Source: Trebonia sp963795335 (GTDB lineage Bacteria; Actinomycetota; Actinomycetes; Streptosporangiales; Streptosporangiaceae). From it: a DNA stretch of 64,000 nucleotides. This document shows positions 49,741-63,506 of this stretch, piece by piece. A program made the translations under genes and the position numbers. Each line of letters begins with the position of its first letter. Positions within the stretch are counted from its first letter, which is position 1. Where the stretch lies: NCBI GenBank assembly GCA_963795335.1, contig CAWCHI010000006.1, forward strand, positions 248,001 through 312,000. The letters are read 5' to 3'. Under the pieces are notes generated by a model. That model saw only the letters and a program-made list of their open reading frames with translations. It was not told the DNA's origin and made no database searches.

Positions 49741-51177
49741 TCACGGGTACGGCAGGTTGATGGCGTCGCCGATGCGGTGAACGCGTAGCGCATTGGTCTT
49801 GCCGGGGGTGCCAGGCGGGCTGCCCGCCACGATGACGATCTTGTCGCCGATCGCGCACCGGTTCATGTTGACCAGGGCCGAGTCGACCTCGTGGACCATG
49901 TCGTCCGTGTGGCGGACGCTGGGGACGATGAACGTCTCGACCCCCCAGGTGAGGGCGAGCTGGCTGCGAACGGCGGGATCGGTGGTGAACGCCATCAGCG
50001 GGATCGGGGAGCGGTAACGCGCCAGGCGGCGGGCACTCTCGCCGGTCATCGTGAAGGCGACCAGCGCCTTGGCCCCGACGATGGCGCCGACCTCGGCCGC
50101 GGCCCGGGCGATCGCGCCGCCGGTGGTGGTCGGCAGGCGGGTCAGGTGATGCTCGGCCCGCAGTGAGGTCTCCTCCGCCACGGCCACGATCCGGCTCATG
50201 GTGGCGACCGTCTCGATCGGGTAGGCGCCGACGCTGGTCTCGGCCGACAGCATGACCGCGTCCGCGCCCGCGGCGACCGCGCCCGCCACGTCGGAGACCT
50301 CGGCCCGGGTCGGGCGGGGGGCGTTGATCATCGACTCGAGCATCTGGGTCGCCACGATAACCGGGCGGGCCCGCTCCCGGGCGAGCTTGATCGCCTGCGA
50401 CTGGACCGTGGGCACCTGCTCCAGCGGGAGCTCGACGCCGAGGTCGCCCCGGGCGACCATGATGCCGTCGAACGCGTCCACGATGTCCGCCAGGACCGCG
50501 ACCGCCTGCGGCTTCTCGATCTTGGCGATGAGCGGCACGCCGGCCCGTCCCATGTCGCTCATGATCTTGCGGGCGAGCTGGGCGTCGTCGGGCGAGCGCA
50601 CGAACGACAGGGCGACGATGTCGCACCCGGTCGCCAGCGCCCAGCGCAGGTCCGCCTCGTCCTTCTCGGTCAGCGCGGGGGCGGTGACGTTGACGCCGGG
50701 CAGGTTGATCCCCTTGTGGTCGGAGACCTTGCCGCCCACGACGACCTGCAGGTGCACCCGGTTCCCGGTGACGCCGGTGACGTCGAGCTGGACGTTGCCG
50801 TCGTCGATGAGGACGCGGTCGCCCGGGCGCACATCCTCTGGCAGGCCCTCGTAGCTGGTCGAGGCCTCGTGAATGTCACCGGGGATGTCCTCGGTGGTGA
50901 TCACGAACTCGTCGCCCGCCGCCAGGCGGACCGGGCCGCCGGGGAACACCCCGAGGCGGATCTTCGGTCCCTGCAGGTCGGCCAGGATGCCGACCGAGCG
51001 CCCGGTCGCGTCCGACCCGGCGCGGACCCGGCGGTACGCCTCCAGGTGGTCGGCCTGGTGGCCGTGGCTCATGTTCAGCCGGGCAACGTCCAGGCCAGCG
51101 GCGATCAGCGCGGTAATCTGCTCTTGGCTTGAGGTTGCGGGCCCTAGGGTGCAGACAATCTTCGCACGCCGGCTCAT
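49741..51177 (-). CDS. pyk: pyruvate kinase
   Basis: 478 residues. RRAKIVCTLGPATSS at the start, SHGHQADH, the metal/substrate region LIAKIEKPQAV and MVARGDLGVELPLEQVP, and ATQMLESMI are classic. Converts phosphoenolpyruvate and ADP to pyruvate and ATP. A DasR-type palindrome lies 17-32 bp upstream of the start, suggesting control by amino-sugar status. Confidence 0.96.
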   Translation of the reverse strand: MSRRAKIVCTLGPATSSQEQITALIAAGLDVARLNMSHGHQADHLEAYRRVRAGSDATGRSVGILADLQGPKIRLGVFPGGPVRLAAGDEFVITTEDIPGDIHEASTSYEGLPEDVRPGDRVLIDDGNVQLDVTGVTGNRVHLQVVVGGKVSDHKGINLPGVNVTAPALTEKDEADLRWALATGCDIVALSFVRSPDDAQLARKIMSDMGRAGVPLIAKIEKPQAVAVLADIVDAFDGIMVARGDLGVELPLEQVPTVQSQAIKLARERARPVIVATQMLESMINAPRPTRAEVSDVAGAVAAGADAVMLSAETSVGAYPIETVATMSRIVAVAEETSLRAEHHLTRLPTTTGGAIARAAAEVGAIVGAKALVAFTMTGESARRLARYRSPIPLMAFTTDPAVRSQLALTWGVETFIVPSVRHTDDMVHEVDSALVNMNRCAIGDKIVIVAGSPPGTPGKTNALRVHRIGDAINLPYP

Positions 51178-51193
51178 CCTTTAGTCCCCTTCC

Positions 51194-51209
51194 GGTGGTC
51201 TATACCACC
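51194..51209. promoter_or_regulatory. DasR-type (dre-like) operator upstream of pyk
   Basis: Palindrome ggtggt-ctat-accacc, close to the known dre consensus of the GntR/HutC regulator DasR (AGTGGTCTAGACCACT-like). Its position at the pyk promoter or leader fits repression. Confidence 0.6.
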
Positions 51210-51484
51210 CTAGCCCATCGGCTGACCCGGTGACCGGGATCACAGAACGTTCACTTATCCGCCATCCGGCGTGGCCCGCCCTCCGCTGGCCGGCTCTTGT
51301 CCCCCGCTCGGGCGCGCGGTAGCGTCAGCCACGGCGTGGCCCACGCCCCACCTCCGCCGGCCGTCCCCAGCACGGCCCGTCCCAGGAGGCAAAGGGACTG
51401 TCGCTCTCGGGCCGTCATCCGCTTCCCGTCCGTCCGGGGCCTGGTCAACCGCTGGGGGGTGCCACCCGGACGCAGGAGGCACCG
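51210..51484. other. intergenic region between pyk and the nitrilase-family gene
   Basis: Divergent promoter space; apart from the operator and an AGGAGG ribosome site before 51485 I see no gene or repeat. Confidence 0.4.
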
Positions 51485-52600
51485 ATGACCGTCAACAAGA
51501 ACCTCAAGCGCCAGGTGCGGGCGCGCGCGGCCAAGACCGGCGAGTCCTACACCGCAGCGCTCCGGCACGTGCGCCCGCCCGCGCCGGGCGCCGAGACGGC
51601 CGCCGAGACACCGGCCGCCGAGACAATGGCCGCCGAGACAATGGCCAGGGAGACACCGGCCGCCGAGACACCGGCCACCGAGACCCTGGCCGCCGAGACA
51701 CTGGCCGGACCCGGACCGGACGGCCCGCGGCGGCTGCGGGTCGCGGTGGCGCAGAGCACCGCTCCGGGCGACCCGCGCGACCACGCGGCACTGCGGGCGG
51801 CCGGGGCCGAGCTGCGCGGGCTGATGCGTGCGGCCAGCGCCGCCGGGGCACGGCTGGTGCACTTCCCCGAGGGGGCGACCTGCTGCCCGCACAAACGCGC
51901 CATGTCTGCCAGCGCCGAGGAGGTGGGCCCGGCCGACTGGAGCCGCCTCGACGCCAGCCTGCTGCGGGAGGAGCTGACCGCCGTCCGCGACCTGGCGCGG
52001 GACCTGCGGCTGTGGACGGTGCTGGGGTCGGTGCACCCGCTGACCGCGCCCAACCGCCCGCACAACAGCCTCTACGTCATCGCCGCCGACGGCGCGCTCG
52101 TCACCCGCTACGACGAGCGCTACCTGTCCTCGACCAAGCTGTCCTCCCTGTACACGCCGGGCGCGGCCGCCGTCACCTTCACCGTCGAGGGCTTCCTGTT
52201 CGGCTGCGCCCTCGGCCTGGAGACGCACTTCCCCGAGGTGTTCGCGGAGTACGAGCGGCTGGGCACCGACTGCGTGCTGCTGTCCACCCACGGCGCGGGC
52301 ACCCCGGTCAACGACGGCCGGATGGCCGCCCAGGCGGCCGGGCACGCGGCCGTCAACGGCTACTGGGTCAGCTACGCGGTCGTTGCCGCCGACGCCGCCA
52401 ACGCCCCGGCGGGCATCGCGGGGCCGGACGGCCGCTGGTCGGCGCGCTGCCCGGCCGAGGCGGCCCCGGCCCTCGCAGTGGCCGACCTCGAGCGGCCAGC
52501 CACGTCGCCCCGGCCCTGGCGCCGTCATGCCCGCTCCGGGATCTACGAGCCGTACCAGGCGCGCGACGACGCGCGCAGCGCCGACCGGGCGACCTTCTGA
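51485..52600 (+). CDS. carbon-nitrogen hydrolase (nitrilase superfamily)
   Basis: 371 residues from ATG 51485 after GCAGGAGG. The C-N hydrolase domain spans about 80-340: RLRVAVAQSTAPGDP, catalytic Glu in LVHFPEGATCCP, Lys in SSTKLSSLYTPG and Cys in FLFGCALGLE, then VLLSTHGAG. The first 30 residues (NKNLKRQVRARAAKTGESY) are basic and helical, followed by seven AAET-type repeats. Substrate class (amidase, carbamoylase) not predictable. Convergent with glnH. Confidence 0.85.
   Translation: MTVNKNLKRQVRARAAKTGESYTAALRHVRPPAPGAETAAETPAAETMAAETMARETPAAETPATETLAAETLAGPGPDGPRRLRVAVAQSTAPGDPRDHAALRAAGAELRGLMRAASAAGARLVHFPEGATCCPHKRAMSASAEEVGPADWSRLDASLLREELTAVRDLARDLRLWTVLGSVHPLTAPNRPHNSLYVIAADGALVTRYDERYLSSTKLSSLYTPGAAAVTFTVEGFLFGCALGLETHFPEVFAEYERLGTDCVLLSTHGAGTPVNDGRMAAQAAGHAAVNGYWVSYAVVAADAANAPAGIAGPDGRWSARCPAEAAPALAVADLERPATSPRPWRRHARSGIYEPYQARDDARSADRATF
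51590..51705. repeat. 15-bp tandem repeat (AAETP/AAETM)
   Basis: Seven imperfect copies of gccgagacaccggcc between the N-terminal helix and the hydrolase domain. Confidence 0.85.
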
Positions 52601-52609
52601 ACGCCAGCG

Positions 52610-53674
52610 CTAGCCGGCGTAACGGGCCGCGGGCGGGGTCTCGGCGGGGTTGCCGATCCAGTGCCGGTAGCTGGCGGCCCAGGCGCCGTCGGACCGCTCC
52701 TGGGCCAGCACCGCGTTGACGAAACGGACAAAGTCGGGACGCTGTTTCGACATCGCCAGGCCGTAGGGCTCGCTGGTCAGCGGCGGCCCGACGACCTTGG
52801 TGAACGGGTCCTGGGCGGCGAGCCCGTCCAGAATCGAGTCGTCGGTCGAGATCGCCGCCACCTGGTCCTGCTGCAGCAGGACCAGGCAGTCGGTCCAGTA
52901 CGGCACCTGGACCACCCGCGGGTGGGTCGGGTAGTGCTCGATCGTGCCGACCGAGTCCGAGCCTGCGGTGGCGCACACCCGCTGGCCGCCGAGGTCGGCC
53001 AGGCCGCCGGTCGCGGTCGAGTTGTCGGGCACCAGGACCCGCTGGTGCGATTCGAAGTAGACGCTGGAGAAGTCGACCTGCTGCAGCCGCTGGCAGGTGA
53101 TCGTCATGGTGTGGGCCACGATGTCGACGCTGCCGTCGAGGATGGCGCCGATCCGCTCGGCGTCGGAGATCGCCCGGTAGCGCACCTTGTCCGGGTCGCC
53201 GAAGATCGCCTGGGCGACCGCCCGGATCATGTCGATGTCGAACCCCTCGATCTTGCCGTCGAGCGGGTTGAGGTAACCGAAGTGGTAGGTGCTCTGGTCG
53301 ACCCCGGCGATGAGGTAGCCGCGCTTCCTGATCGCGGCCATGGAGGAACCCGCAGTCACCTGCGGCGGCCCGTGCGGGGCGAGGCTGACGGCGTCGGGAT
53401 CGCACGAGGACGCCGCCGGGCTTGGCGCCGCGGTGCCCGCAGTGGTGGCGGCGGGTGCGGTGCCCGATGCCGTTGCCCGGGACGCGGCCGGGGAGGCAGC
53501 GGGCGCGGCAGGCGATCGCGGGAAGGCGGCGCAGCCGGCCGCGGCCAGCACCGCGCCGGCCAGCACCACCCGGGCCAGCACCACCCGGGCCAGCACCACC
53601 CGGGCCAGCGTTCGCTGGCCCGGCGCCTGCCGCCGGGTCCGTCCCGCTCCCCCGCTCATCGGCAGTCCGCTCAC
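52610..53674 (-). CDS. glnH: GlnH-type solute-binding lipoprotein
   Basis: 354 residues from GTG 53674, overlapping the glnX stop by four bases (GTGA). Signal peptide with three ARVVL repeats and lipobox LAAAGCAAF, Ala/Ser/Pro spacer, then a family 3 amino-acid-binding domain (IRKRGYLIAGVDQSTYHFGY, GKIEGFDIDMIRAVAQAIFG, IVAHTMTITCQRLQQVDFSS). GlnH binds Asp/Glu/Asn and signals through GlnX to PknG in mycobacteria. No ABC permease gene adjoins it, supporting a sensory role. Stop is TAG. Confidence 0.88.
   Translation of the reverse strand: MSGLPMSGGAGRTRRQAPGQRTLARVVLARVVLARVVLAGAVLAAAGCAAFPRSPAAPAASPAASRATASGTAPAATTAGTAAPSPAASSCDPDAVSLAPHGPPQVTAGSSMAAIRKRGYLIAGVDQSTYHFGYLNPLDGKIEGFDIDMIRAVAQAIFGDPDKVRYRAISDAERIGAILDGSVDIVAHTMTITCQRLQQVDFSSVYFESHQRVLVPDNSTATGGLADLGGQRVCATAGSDSVGTIEHYPTHPRVVQVPYWTDCLVLLQQDQVAAISTDDSILDGLAAQDPFTKVVGPPLTSEPYGLAMSKQRPDFVRFVNAVLAQERSDGAWAASYRHWIGNPAETPPAARYAG
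53559..53609. repeat. 15-bp tandem repeat in glnH signal peptide
   Basis: Three copies of ccagcaccacccggg encoding ARVVL in the hydrophobic core of the signal peptide, lengthening it. Confidence 0.85.
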
Positions 53675-54891
53675 CGGTACTCCGCCAGGCGCGGTGCGAG
53701 CCCCCAGGCACAGGCGGCCGCCATGAACAGCGCCGCGACGATGAGGCCGGGCAGCAGCCCGGCGTAGGCGGCCGAGGCCGACTGGGCGGCGCCGTCGAAC
53801 ACGGTCTGATCGCGGTCGACGGCCGTGTCCAGGTCGGCCGACAGCTGGCTGAACGACGCCCCGGCGTCGCCCGGGGCGGTGCCGAGGGCGGAGCGGACGG
53901 CGGCCGCGTGGTTCCCGTTGTCGTCCTCCGACCGGAGCCGGGCGTGCTCGGCGAACCAGGCGCGCGCGGTGGCCGCGGCCGCGGCCACCGCGGCGGCGGC
54001 CGGGGTGCCTGCCGCCGCGTGCTGGGCGGCGGTCAGCAGGCTGCCGGAGCCCGGACCGAGGGCACGTTCCTGGGCGGTGAAGTCCTGCTGGAAGTTGTCG
54101 TCGCCCACGTTGTCGATGAGCGTGAGGCTCTCGTCGGCGTGCGCCTCCTGGGCGGCGATGCTGACCCGGGCGGCCGCCTGGACCGTGGCCAGGCCGCCCG
54201 ACCACGCCTGCAGCCCGTCGCTCCTGGCCCCCGCGACGGCGAGGGCGAGCCAGGCCAGGCTGACCACGCCCACCAGGCCGGCCGCAGCCAGGCCCGCGTT
54301 CAGCCTCCGGTTGGTGCGCCGCCGCAGCCAGCGGGCCGAGCGGAACAGCAGGAAGCCGGCCGCCAGGCCGGCGGCCGCAGTGACGCAGATGAGCGGCAGC
54401 CCGGTCGCGGCCGCGCTGGCGCCGTCGAGGGCGTCGTTCTCGGCCGCGTAGAGACCCTGGGCACGGGGCAGCAGCGTGCCGCGCATCAGCGCGGACGCTT
54501 CCCGCAGGTAGGCCGCGCCGAGCGGCAGCCCGAGGCGGTTGTCGGCCCGCGCGGTCTCGACCTCGCCCGCGTACCGGGGCAGGTCCTGGGCCAGTGCGGC
54601 CAGGTCGGCGTCGGCCGCGCCGCTGACCGCGCCGCCCCGGGCGGTGGAGACCTCGATCCCGCTGCCCGCGGCGGCGATGTCGGCCAGGTACCGCTGACGG
54701 GTCGCGGCGGGCTCGGTCCCGCCGGTGAGGAAGGCGGTCGCGGCGGCGTCGTTGGCGTCCGACAGCCGCGCGTAGATCCGCTGCGCGTCCAGGCTGAGCG
54801 GTTCGCGGGTGCTGACCACGGTGGTGGCCGCGGCGGAGTACCGGGCGGCGGTGAGGGCCGCCAGCGCTCCCCAGGCGAGGCCGAGCAGCAC
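53671..54891 (-). CDS. glnX: GlnX membrane sensor
   Basis: 406 residues from GTG 54891, but that start cuts the first TM helix (the full helix LRLLLAGLVLLGLAWGALAAL begins upstream). The frame upstream has no ATG/GTG before a stop, while ATG 55076 in another frame gives a plausible Pro-rich N-terminus like that of the paralogue at 39583, so a frameshift near 54950-54985 is likely. External domain EPLSLDAQRIYARLSDANDA, two central TM segments, second external domain, C-terminal TM (LLPGLIVAALFMAAACAWGL). Transmits GlnH ligand status to PknG. Confidence 0.82.
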   Translation of the reverse strand: MLLGLAWGALAALTAARYSAAATTVVSTREPLSLDAQRIYARLSDANDAAATAFLTGGTEPAATRQRYLADIAAAGSGIEVSTARGGAVSGAADADLAALAQDLPRYAGEVETARADNRLGLPLGAAYLREASALMRGTLLPRAQGLYAAENDALDGASAAATGLPLICVTAAAGLAAGFLLFRSARWLRRRTNRRLNAGLAAAGLVGVVSLAWLALAVAGARSDGLQAWSGGLATVQAAARVSIAAQEAHADESLTLIDNVGDDNFQQDFTAQERALGPGSGSLLTAAQHAAAGTPAAAAVAAAAATARAWFAEHARLRSEDDNGNHAAAVRSALGTAPGDAGASFSQLSADLDTAVDRDQTVFDGAAQSASAAYAGLLPGLIVAALFMAAACAWGLAPRLAEYR

Positions 54892-55245
54892 CAGGCCGGC
54901 CAGCAGCAGCCGCAGCCGCCCGGGTGTGGTCGCCAGGTCGAGCCACCGCCGCCGGATGCGGCCGGGGGTGTCCCCGGGCGGCCGGCGGTCCCGTCAGGCG
55001 CGGGCCGTCCGGGTACCGGGCGTCCGGGCACGGGCACGCCGGCCACCCCGCCGACCCGTACCGCAGCGTGCGCCATTCCCGCAATCCCCAGCCGATGCCA
55101 CGTGCAACTAAGAGCTATCTATTCTGCGGGCACACGCCCCCCGGCTGCCCGCATTGTCACCCGCTCGTTACGCGGTCCCGCCCGGGGACGGGACCGCAAC
55201 TCAGAGGGCAGGGGCCCACCTGGCCCAGGAACGACGCGCCACCGC
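54892..55245. other. region between glnX and gltD
   Basis: Contains the probable true N-terminus of glnX (to 55076) and about 170 bp of gltD-downstream sequence. No other gene seen. Confidence 0.4.
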
Positions 55246-56679
55246 TCACATGAGCGGGCGCGCAGTGGGCGGGATCGGGGACGGCAGGGCCGGGTCGTCG
55301 AGCGCCCGCAGGTACTGGTCGACGGCGGCAGCGGCGCTGCGGCCCTCGGCGATCGCCCACACGATCAGCGACTGGCCGCGGCCCATGTCACCCGCCGCGA
55401 ACACCCCCGGGACCGACGTCTGGTAGGACGCGTCCCTGGCCACGTTGCCGCGCTGGTCGAAGTCGACCCCGAGGTCGGCCAGCAGCCCGGGCTTCTCCGC
55501 CCCGGTGAAGCCCATCGCCAGCAGCGCCAGGTCGCACGGGATCTCCCGGCGGGTGCCAGGGACCGGCGCGAACCGGCCGCCCTCGAACGCCACCTCGGTC
55601 AGCCGCAGCGCCCGCACCTGGCCGTCCGGGTCGCCGACGAACTCCTCGGTCGAGACGGCGTAGATGCGCTCGCCGCCCTCCTCATGGGCCGACGACACCC
55701 GGTAGATCATCGGGTAGGTGGGCCACGGGTGGGTGGCCGCACGGGCCTGCGGCGGCCGCGGCATGATCTCCAGCTGGGTCACCGAGGCGGCGCCCTGGCG
55801 GTGCGCGGTACCGAGGCAGTCGGCCCCCGTGTCGCCGCCGCCGAGGATGATCACGTGCTTGCCCGCGGCCGAGACCGGCGCGCCGCCCTGGTGCCGGTTG
55901 GCCAGCGGGAGGAACTCCATCGCCTGGTAGATGCCGCTCAGCTCGCGGCCGGGGACCGGCAGGTCGCGGGGCACCCGGGCGCCGCCCGCGAGGACGACGG
56001 CGGAGAACCCGTCGAGCTGGGCCGCCGCGGTGACGGCGGTCCCGGTCACGAACCGGGTGCCCTCCGCCTCCATCTGCGCCAGCCGCCGGTCCAGGTGGAC
56101 CTTCTCCATCTTGAAGGCGGGGATGCCGTAGCGGAGCAGCCCGCCGACGGCGTCGTCCCGCTCGAACACCGTCACCTGGTGCCCGGCCCGGGTCAGCTGC
56201 TGGGCGGCGGCCAGCCCGGCCGGGCCGGACCCGACGACGGCGACGGTGAAGCCGGTCAGCGTGTCCGGCGGCAGCGGCACGATGGTCCCGTCGGCCCAGC
56301 CGCGGTCCACGATCTCGACCTCGACCTGCTTGATGGTGACCGGATCAGCGTTGATGCCGAGCACGCAGGCCGACTCACACGGGGCCGGGCACAGCCGCCC
56401 GGTGAACTCGGGGAAGTTGTTGGTCGCGTGCAGCCGGTCGGCCGCCTCGGCCCAGTCTCCCCGGTACACCAGGTCGTTCCACTCCGGGATGAGGTTCCCG
56501 AGCGGGCAGCCCTGGTGGCAGAAGGGGATGCCGCAGTCCATGCAGCGGGCCGCCTGGCGCTCCGTCCGCTCGGCCGCGAAGTCCTCGTAGACCTCGCGCC
56601 AGTCGCCGATCCGTACGTCGACCGGCCGCCGCCGCGGGGTCTCGCGGGCAGTCTTCAAGAAACCCTTGGGGTCACCCAT
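55246..56679 (-). CDS. gltD: glutamate synthase small subunit
   Basis: 477 residues. N-terminal 4Fe-4S cysteines (CMDCGIPFCHQGCP), later CPAPCESAC, the FAD loop VAVVGSGPAGLAAAQQL, NADPH loop VIILGGGDTGADCLG and the C-terminal VFAAGDMGRGQSLIVWAI. Delivers NADPH electrons to GltB. It lies 12 bp after gltB in one operon. Confidence 0.96.
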   Translation of the reverse strand: MGDPKGFLKTARETPRRRPVDVRIGDWREVYEDFAAERTERQAARCMDCGIPFCHQGCPLGNLIPEWNDLVYRGDWAEAADRLHATNNFPEFTGRLCPAPCESACVLGINADPVTIKQVEVEIVDRGWADGTIVPLPPDTLTGFTVAVVGSGPAGLAAAQQLTRAGHQVTVFERDDAVGGLLRYGIPAFKMEKVHLDRRLAQMEAEGTRFVTGTAVTAAAQLDGFSAVVLAGGARVPRDLPVPGRELSGIYQAMEFLPLANRHQGGAPVSAAGKHVIILGGGDTGADCLGTAHRQGAASVTQLEIMPRPPQARAATHPWPTYPMIYRVSSAHEEGGERIYAVSTEEFVGDPDGQVRALRLTEVAFEGGRFAPVPGTRREIPCDLALLAMGFTGAEKPGLLADLGVDFDQRGNVARDASYQTSVPGVFAAGDMGRGQSLIVWAIAEGRSAAAAVDQYLRALDDPALPSPIPPTARPLM

Positions 56680-56691
56680 GGTCCGCTCCCT

Positions 56692-61278
<4,587 letters not shown>

Positions 61279-61357
61279 CAAAACTCCTGTCGTCATATCT
61301 CCGCTGAACTGCGCTTGCTGCGGTGGGGACGACGCTGGCCCTGCTGCTACACGTAAG

Positions 61358-61374
61358 TTACATAGACATTACAT
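61358..61374. promoter_or_regulatory. GlnR-like operator upstream of gltB
   Basis: Two ttacat words exactly 11 bp apart (61358-61363 and 61369-61374), the spacing of GlnR a/b half-sites, in an AT-rich patch 80-96 bp upstream of the gltB start. Confidence 0.4.
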
Positions 61375-61980
61375 GACTGGTGAATCCCTTACCAGAGGCG
61401 AGTTTTGAGACCCCTGGGTGGATCTGGTGCACGTGCGGCGGGCGGGCAGGTCGTAGTGCCGCGCCGCCGCGCACCAGTGCGCGCCGCCCGCCACCGCCAG
61501 GAGCCCTGGTGATGATCGGTACGGTCTGCGATACCCCCGCCAAAACCGGCCGAAACCGGGCCCGGGAGAGGGCCTCAGGGGCGCGTGTGACGTCCGGCGA
61601 CGGTGCTCGGGGTGGTGAAAACGGCACTCCCCTGCGTCACTGCTGCACCAGCAGCATTGCTATTTGCAGGGGTAAATGTGGGGAAATTCTCAGTGACCCG
61701 GAGCCGACGGAGCCGACGCAGGCACGGCGGGCCGGTACACGGCGGCTGACAGACGGCGCACCGCGGGGCGCGGGGCGGCGCGGCGCGGCGCGGCGCGGGC
61801 GCTTCTTGCTGTTATCATAGCGCAGGGCGGTTCTGAGTCTGGTCACCCGCTGGGACGCGGGCTCAGCGGTCAGCGGGGGCCCTGCGGGAACCACATGTGC
61901 CGCTCAAGTCCCGGGAGCACTCCATAACGCAGCCTATCTGGAGCTCCCGAGCAGAAAGCGGAAACTTTTACGGGGCGCGC
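61375..61980. other. gene-free region between gltB and the IS30 element
   Basis: About 600 bp with no credible gene. It includes a simple-sequence gcggcgcg run at about 61765-61800. May be residual target DNA of earlier insertions. Confidence 0.4.
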
Positions 61981-63398
61981 TCAAGGGATTGTCGCAACAC
62001 CTGGGCTTGGGGCTGGTGTTGATGGCGGGCTGGCGGGTGGATCCGGGCAGGATGCGGGTGCTGGTGGGGTGCCTGGATGAGGGGCTGAACCCGAACCGGG
62101 CGGCTGCGGCGGCGGGGGTGTCGAAGTCGGTGGCCTACCGGGTGGACCGGGAGCGGTCGGGCGGGCCGGGGCGGCTGGCGGCCAGGCGGGCCGCGGCGGC
62201 GGCGCGCCCGGCCGCGCAGCGGCCGGGCCGCGGGGTCGCCCCGGAGAAGGTCCGCGAGCTGCTGGGCCTGGTCGCGTCGGGGCTGAGCCCGAACCAGGCC
62301 GCGAAAACGGCCGGCGTGTCGAAGACGTTCGCCTATGACCTGGTCAAGAAGATGGGCGGGGTGCGCACCCGCCCTGAGCCCGTGTCCTACTGCCCGCGTT
62401 ACCTCTCGCGTGAGGAGCGCTGCGAGATCGCCCGGCTCCGCGACGCCGGCCTGGGCGTCCGCCAGGTCGCGGACCGGATCGGCCGGCCCCCGTCCACGGT
62501 CAGCCGGGAACTGCGCCGCAACGCGGCCCCCCGCGGCAGCGGTTACCAGCCCGAGCTGGCCCACACGATGGCCCGCGACCGCCAGCGGCGCCCGAAAGCC
62601 TCCAGGCTGAGCCGGAACCCGCAGCTGCGGGCCGCGGTGCAGGGCATGCTTGCCCGCAGGTACTCACCCGAGCAGGCCAGCGGGAGGCTGAAGGCAATGC
62701 ACCCCGGGGACCCGTCCATGCACGTCAGCCACGAGACGATCTACCAGTCGCTTTACGTCTACCCGCGCGGGGCCCTCAAGCGCGAGCTGCAGGCATCCCT
62801 GCGCTCGGGCCGCGCCACCCGCCGCCCCCGCGGCCGCCGCGAGACACGCGGGAAGATCATCGGGGCGGTCCCGCTCGGCCAGCGCCCGCCCGAGGCCGAG
62901 GGCCGGCTCGTGCCCGGCCATCACGAAGGCGACCTGGTCATGGGCTCCAAGGCGTCCAACTCCGCCGTCGCCACGATCGTCGAGCGGATGACCGGCTACC
63001 TCACCCTCATCCCCCTGCCCCGCGGGCACACCGCCGACGCTGTCGCCGACGCCGTCACCGAGCGCATGAACCAGCACCCGGACTGGTTCGCCACCACCCT
63101 GACCTGGGACAACGGCAGCGAGATGGCCCGCCACGCCCGGATCACCAGGCAAACCGGGGTCCAGGTCTACTTCGCCGACCCCCACGCCCCCTGGCAACGC
63201 GGCAGCAACGAGAACATCAACGGCCTGCTCCGCGAGTACCTCCCCAAGGGCACCGACCTGTCCGTCTACACCCCCGCCCAGCTGCAGGCCATCCAGGACG
63301 AGCTGAACGACCGCCCCAGAAAACGCTTCAGCTACCGCACACCCCGCGAGCAAGTCGCTAAGCTACTCGAAAACCGTAGCGTTGCAACGACCCCTTGA
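61981..63398 (+). mobile_element. IS30-family insertion sequence
   Basis: About 1.42 kb. The ends read TCAAGGGATTGTCGCAAC (left) and, reversed, TCAAGGGGTCGTTGCAAC (right), 18-bp inverted repeats with three mismatches. One complete transposase gene fills it; its stop lies within the right repeat. No convincing target duplication. Confidence 0.8.
62022..63398 (+). CDS. IS30-family transposase
   Basis: About 458 residues (ATG 62022; TTG/GTG starts inside the left repeat are possible). Two N-terminal helix-turn-helix segments (NPNRAAAAAGVSKSVAYRV and SPNQAAKTAGVSKTF), the IS30 motif YLSREERCEIARLRDAGLG, and a DDE core: D in HHEGDLVMG, D in LTWDNGSEM, and E in RGSNENINGLLREYLPKG. Apparently intact. 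Confidence 0.9.
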   Translation: MAGWRVDPGRMRVLVGCLDEGLNPNRAAAAAGVSKSVAYRVDRERSGGPGRLAARRAAAAARPAAQRPGRGVAPEKVRELLGLVASGLSPNQAAKTAGVSKTFAYDLVKKMGGVRTRPEPVSYCPRYLSREERCEIARLRDAGLGVRQVADRIGRPPSTVSRELRRNAAPRGSGYQPELAHTMARDRQRRPKASRLSRNPQLRAAVQGMLARRYSPEQASGRLKAMHPGDPSMHVSHETIYQSLYVYPRGALKRELQASLRSGRATRRPRGRRETRGKIIGAVPLGQRPPEAEGRLVPGHHEGDLVMGSKASNSAVATIVERMTGYLTLIPLPRGHTADAVADAVTERMNQHPDWFATTLTWDNGSEMARHARITRQTGVQVYFADPHAPWQRGSNENINGLLREYLPKGTDLSVYTPAQLQAIQDELNDRPRKRFSYRTPREQVAKLLENRSVATTP

Positions 63399-63506
63399 AA
63401 CCGCCCGTACTATCACCCGAAAAGTCTCCTGCTCGATAATAGTTTCCGCGTTACGCACCCGCCAGCGCCAGCCCGCCGGCCGCCGACGCCCGGCGGCGGG
63501 CAGGCA

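Noticed and set aside
61765..61800. Origin- or terminator-like gcggcgcg run
   Set aside because: Simple sequence only; no hairpin with U tract, DnaA box or other feature accompanies it.
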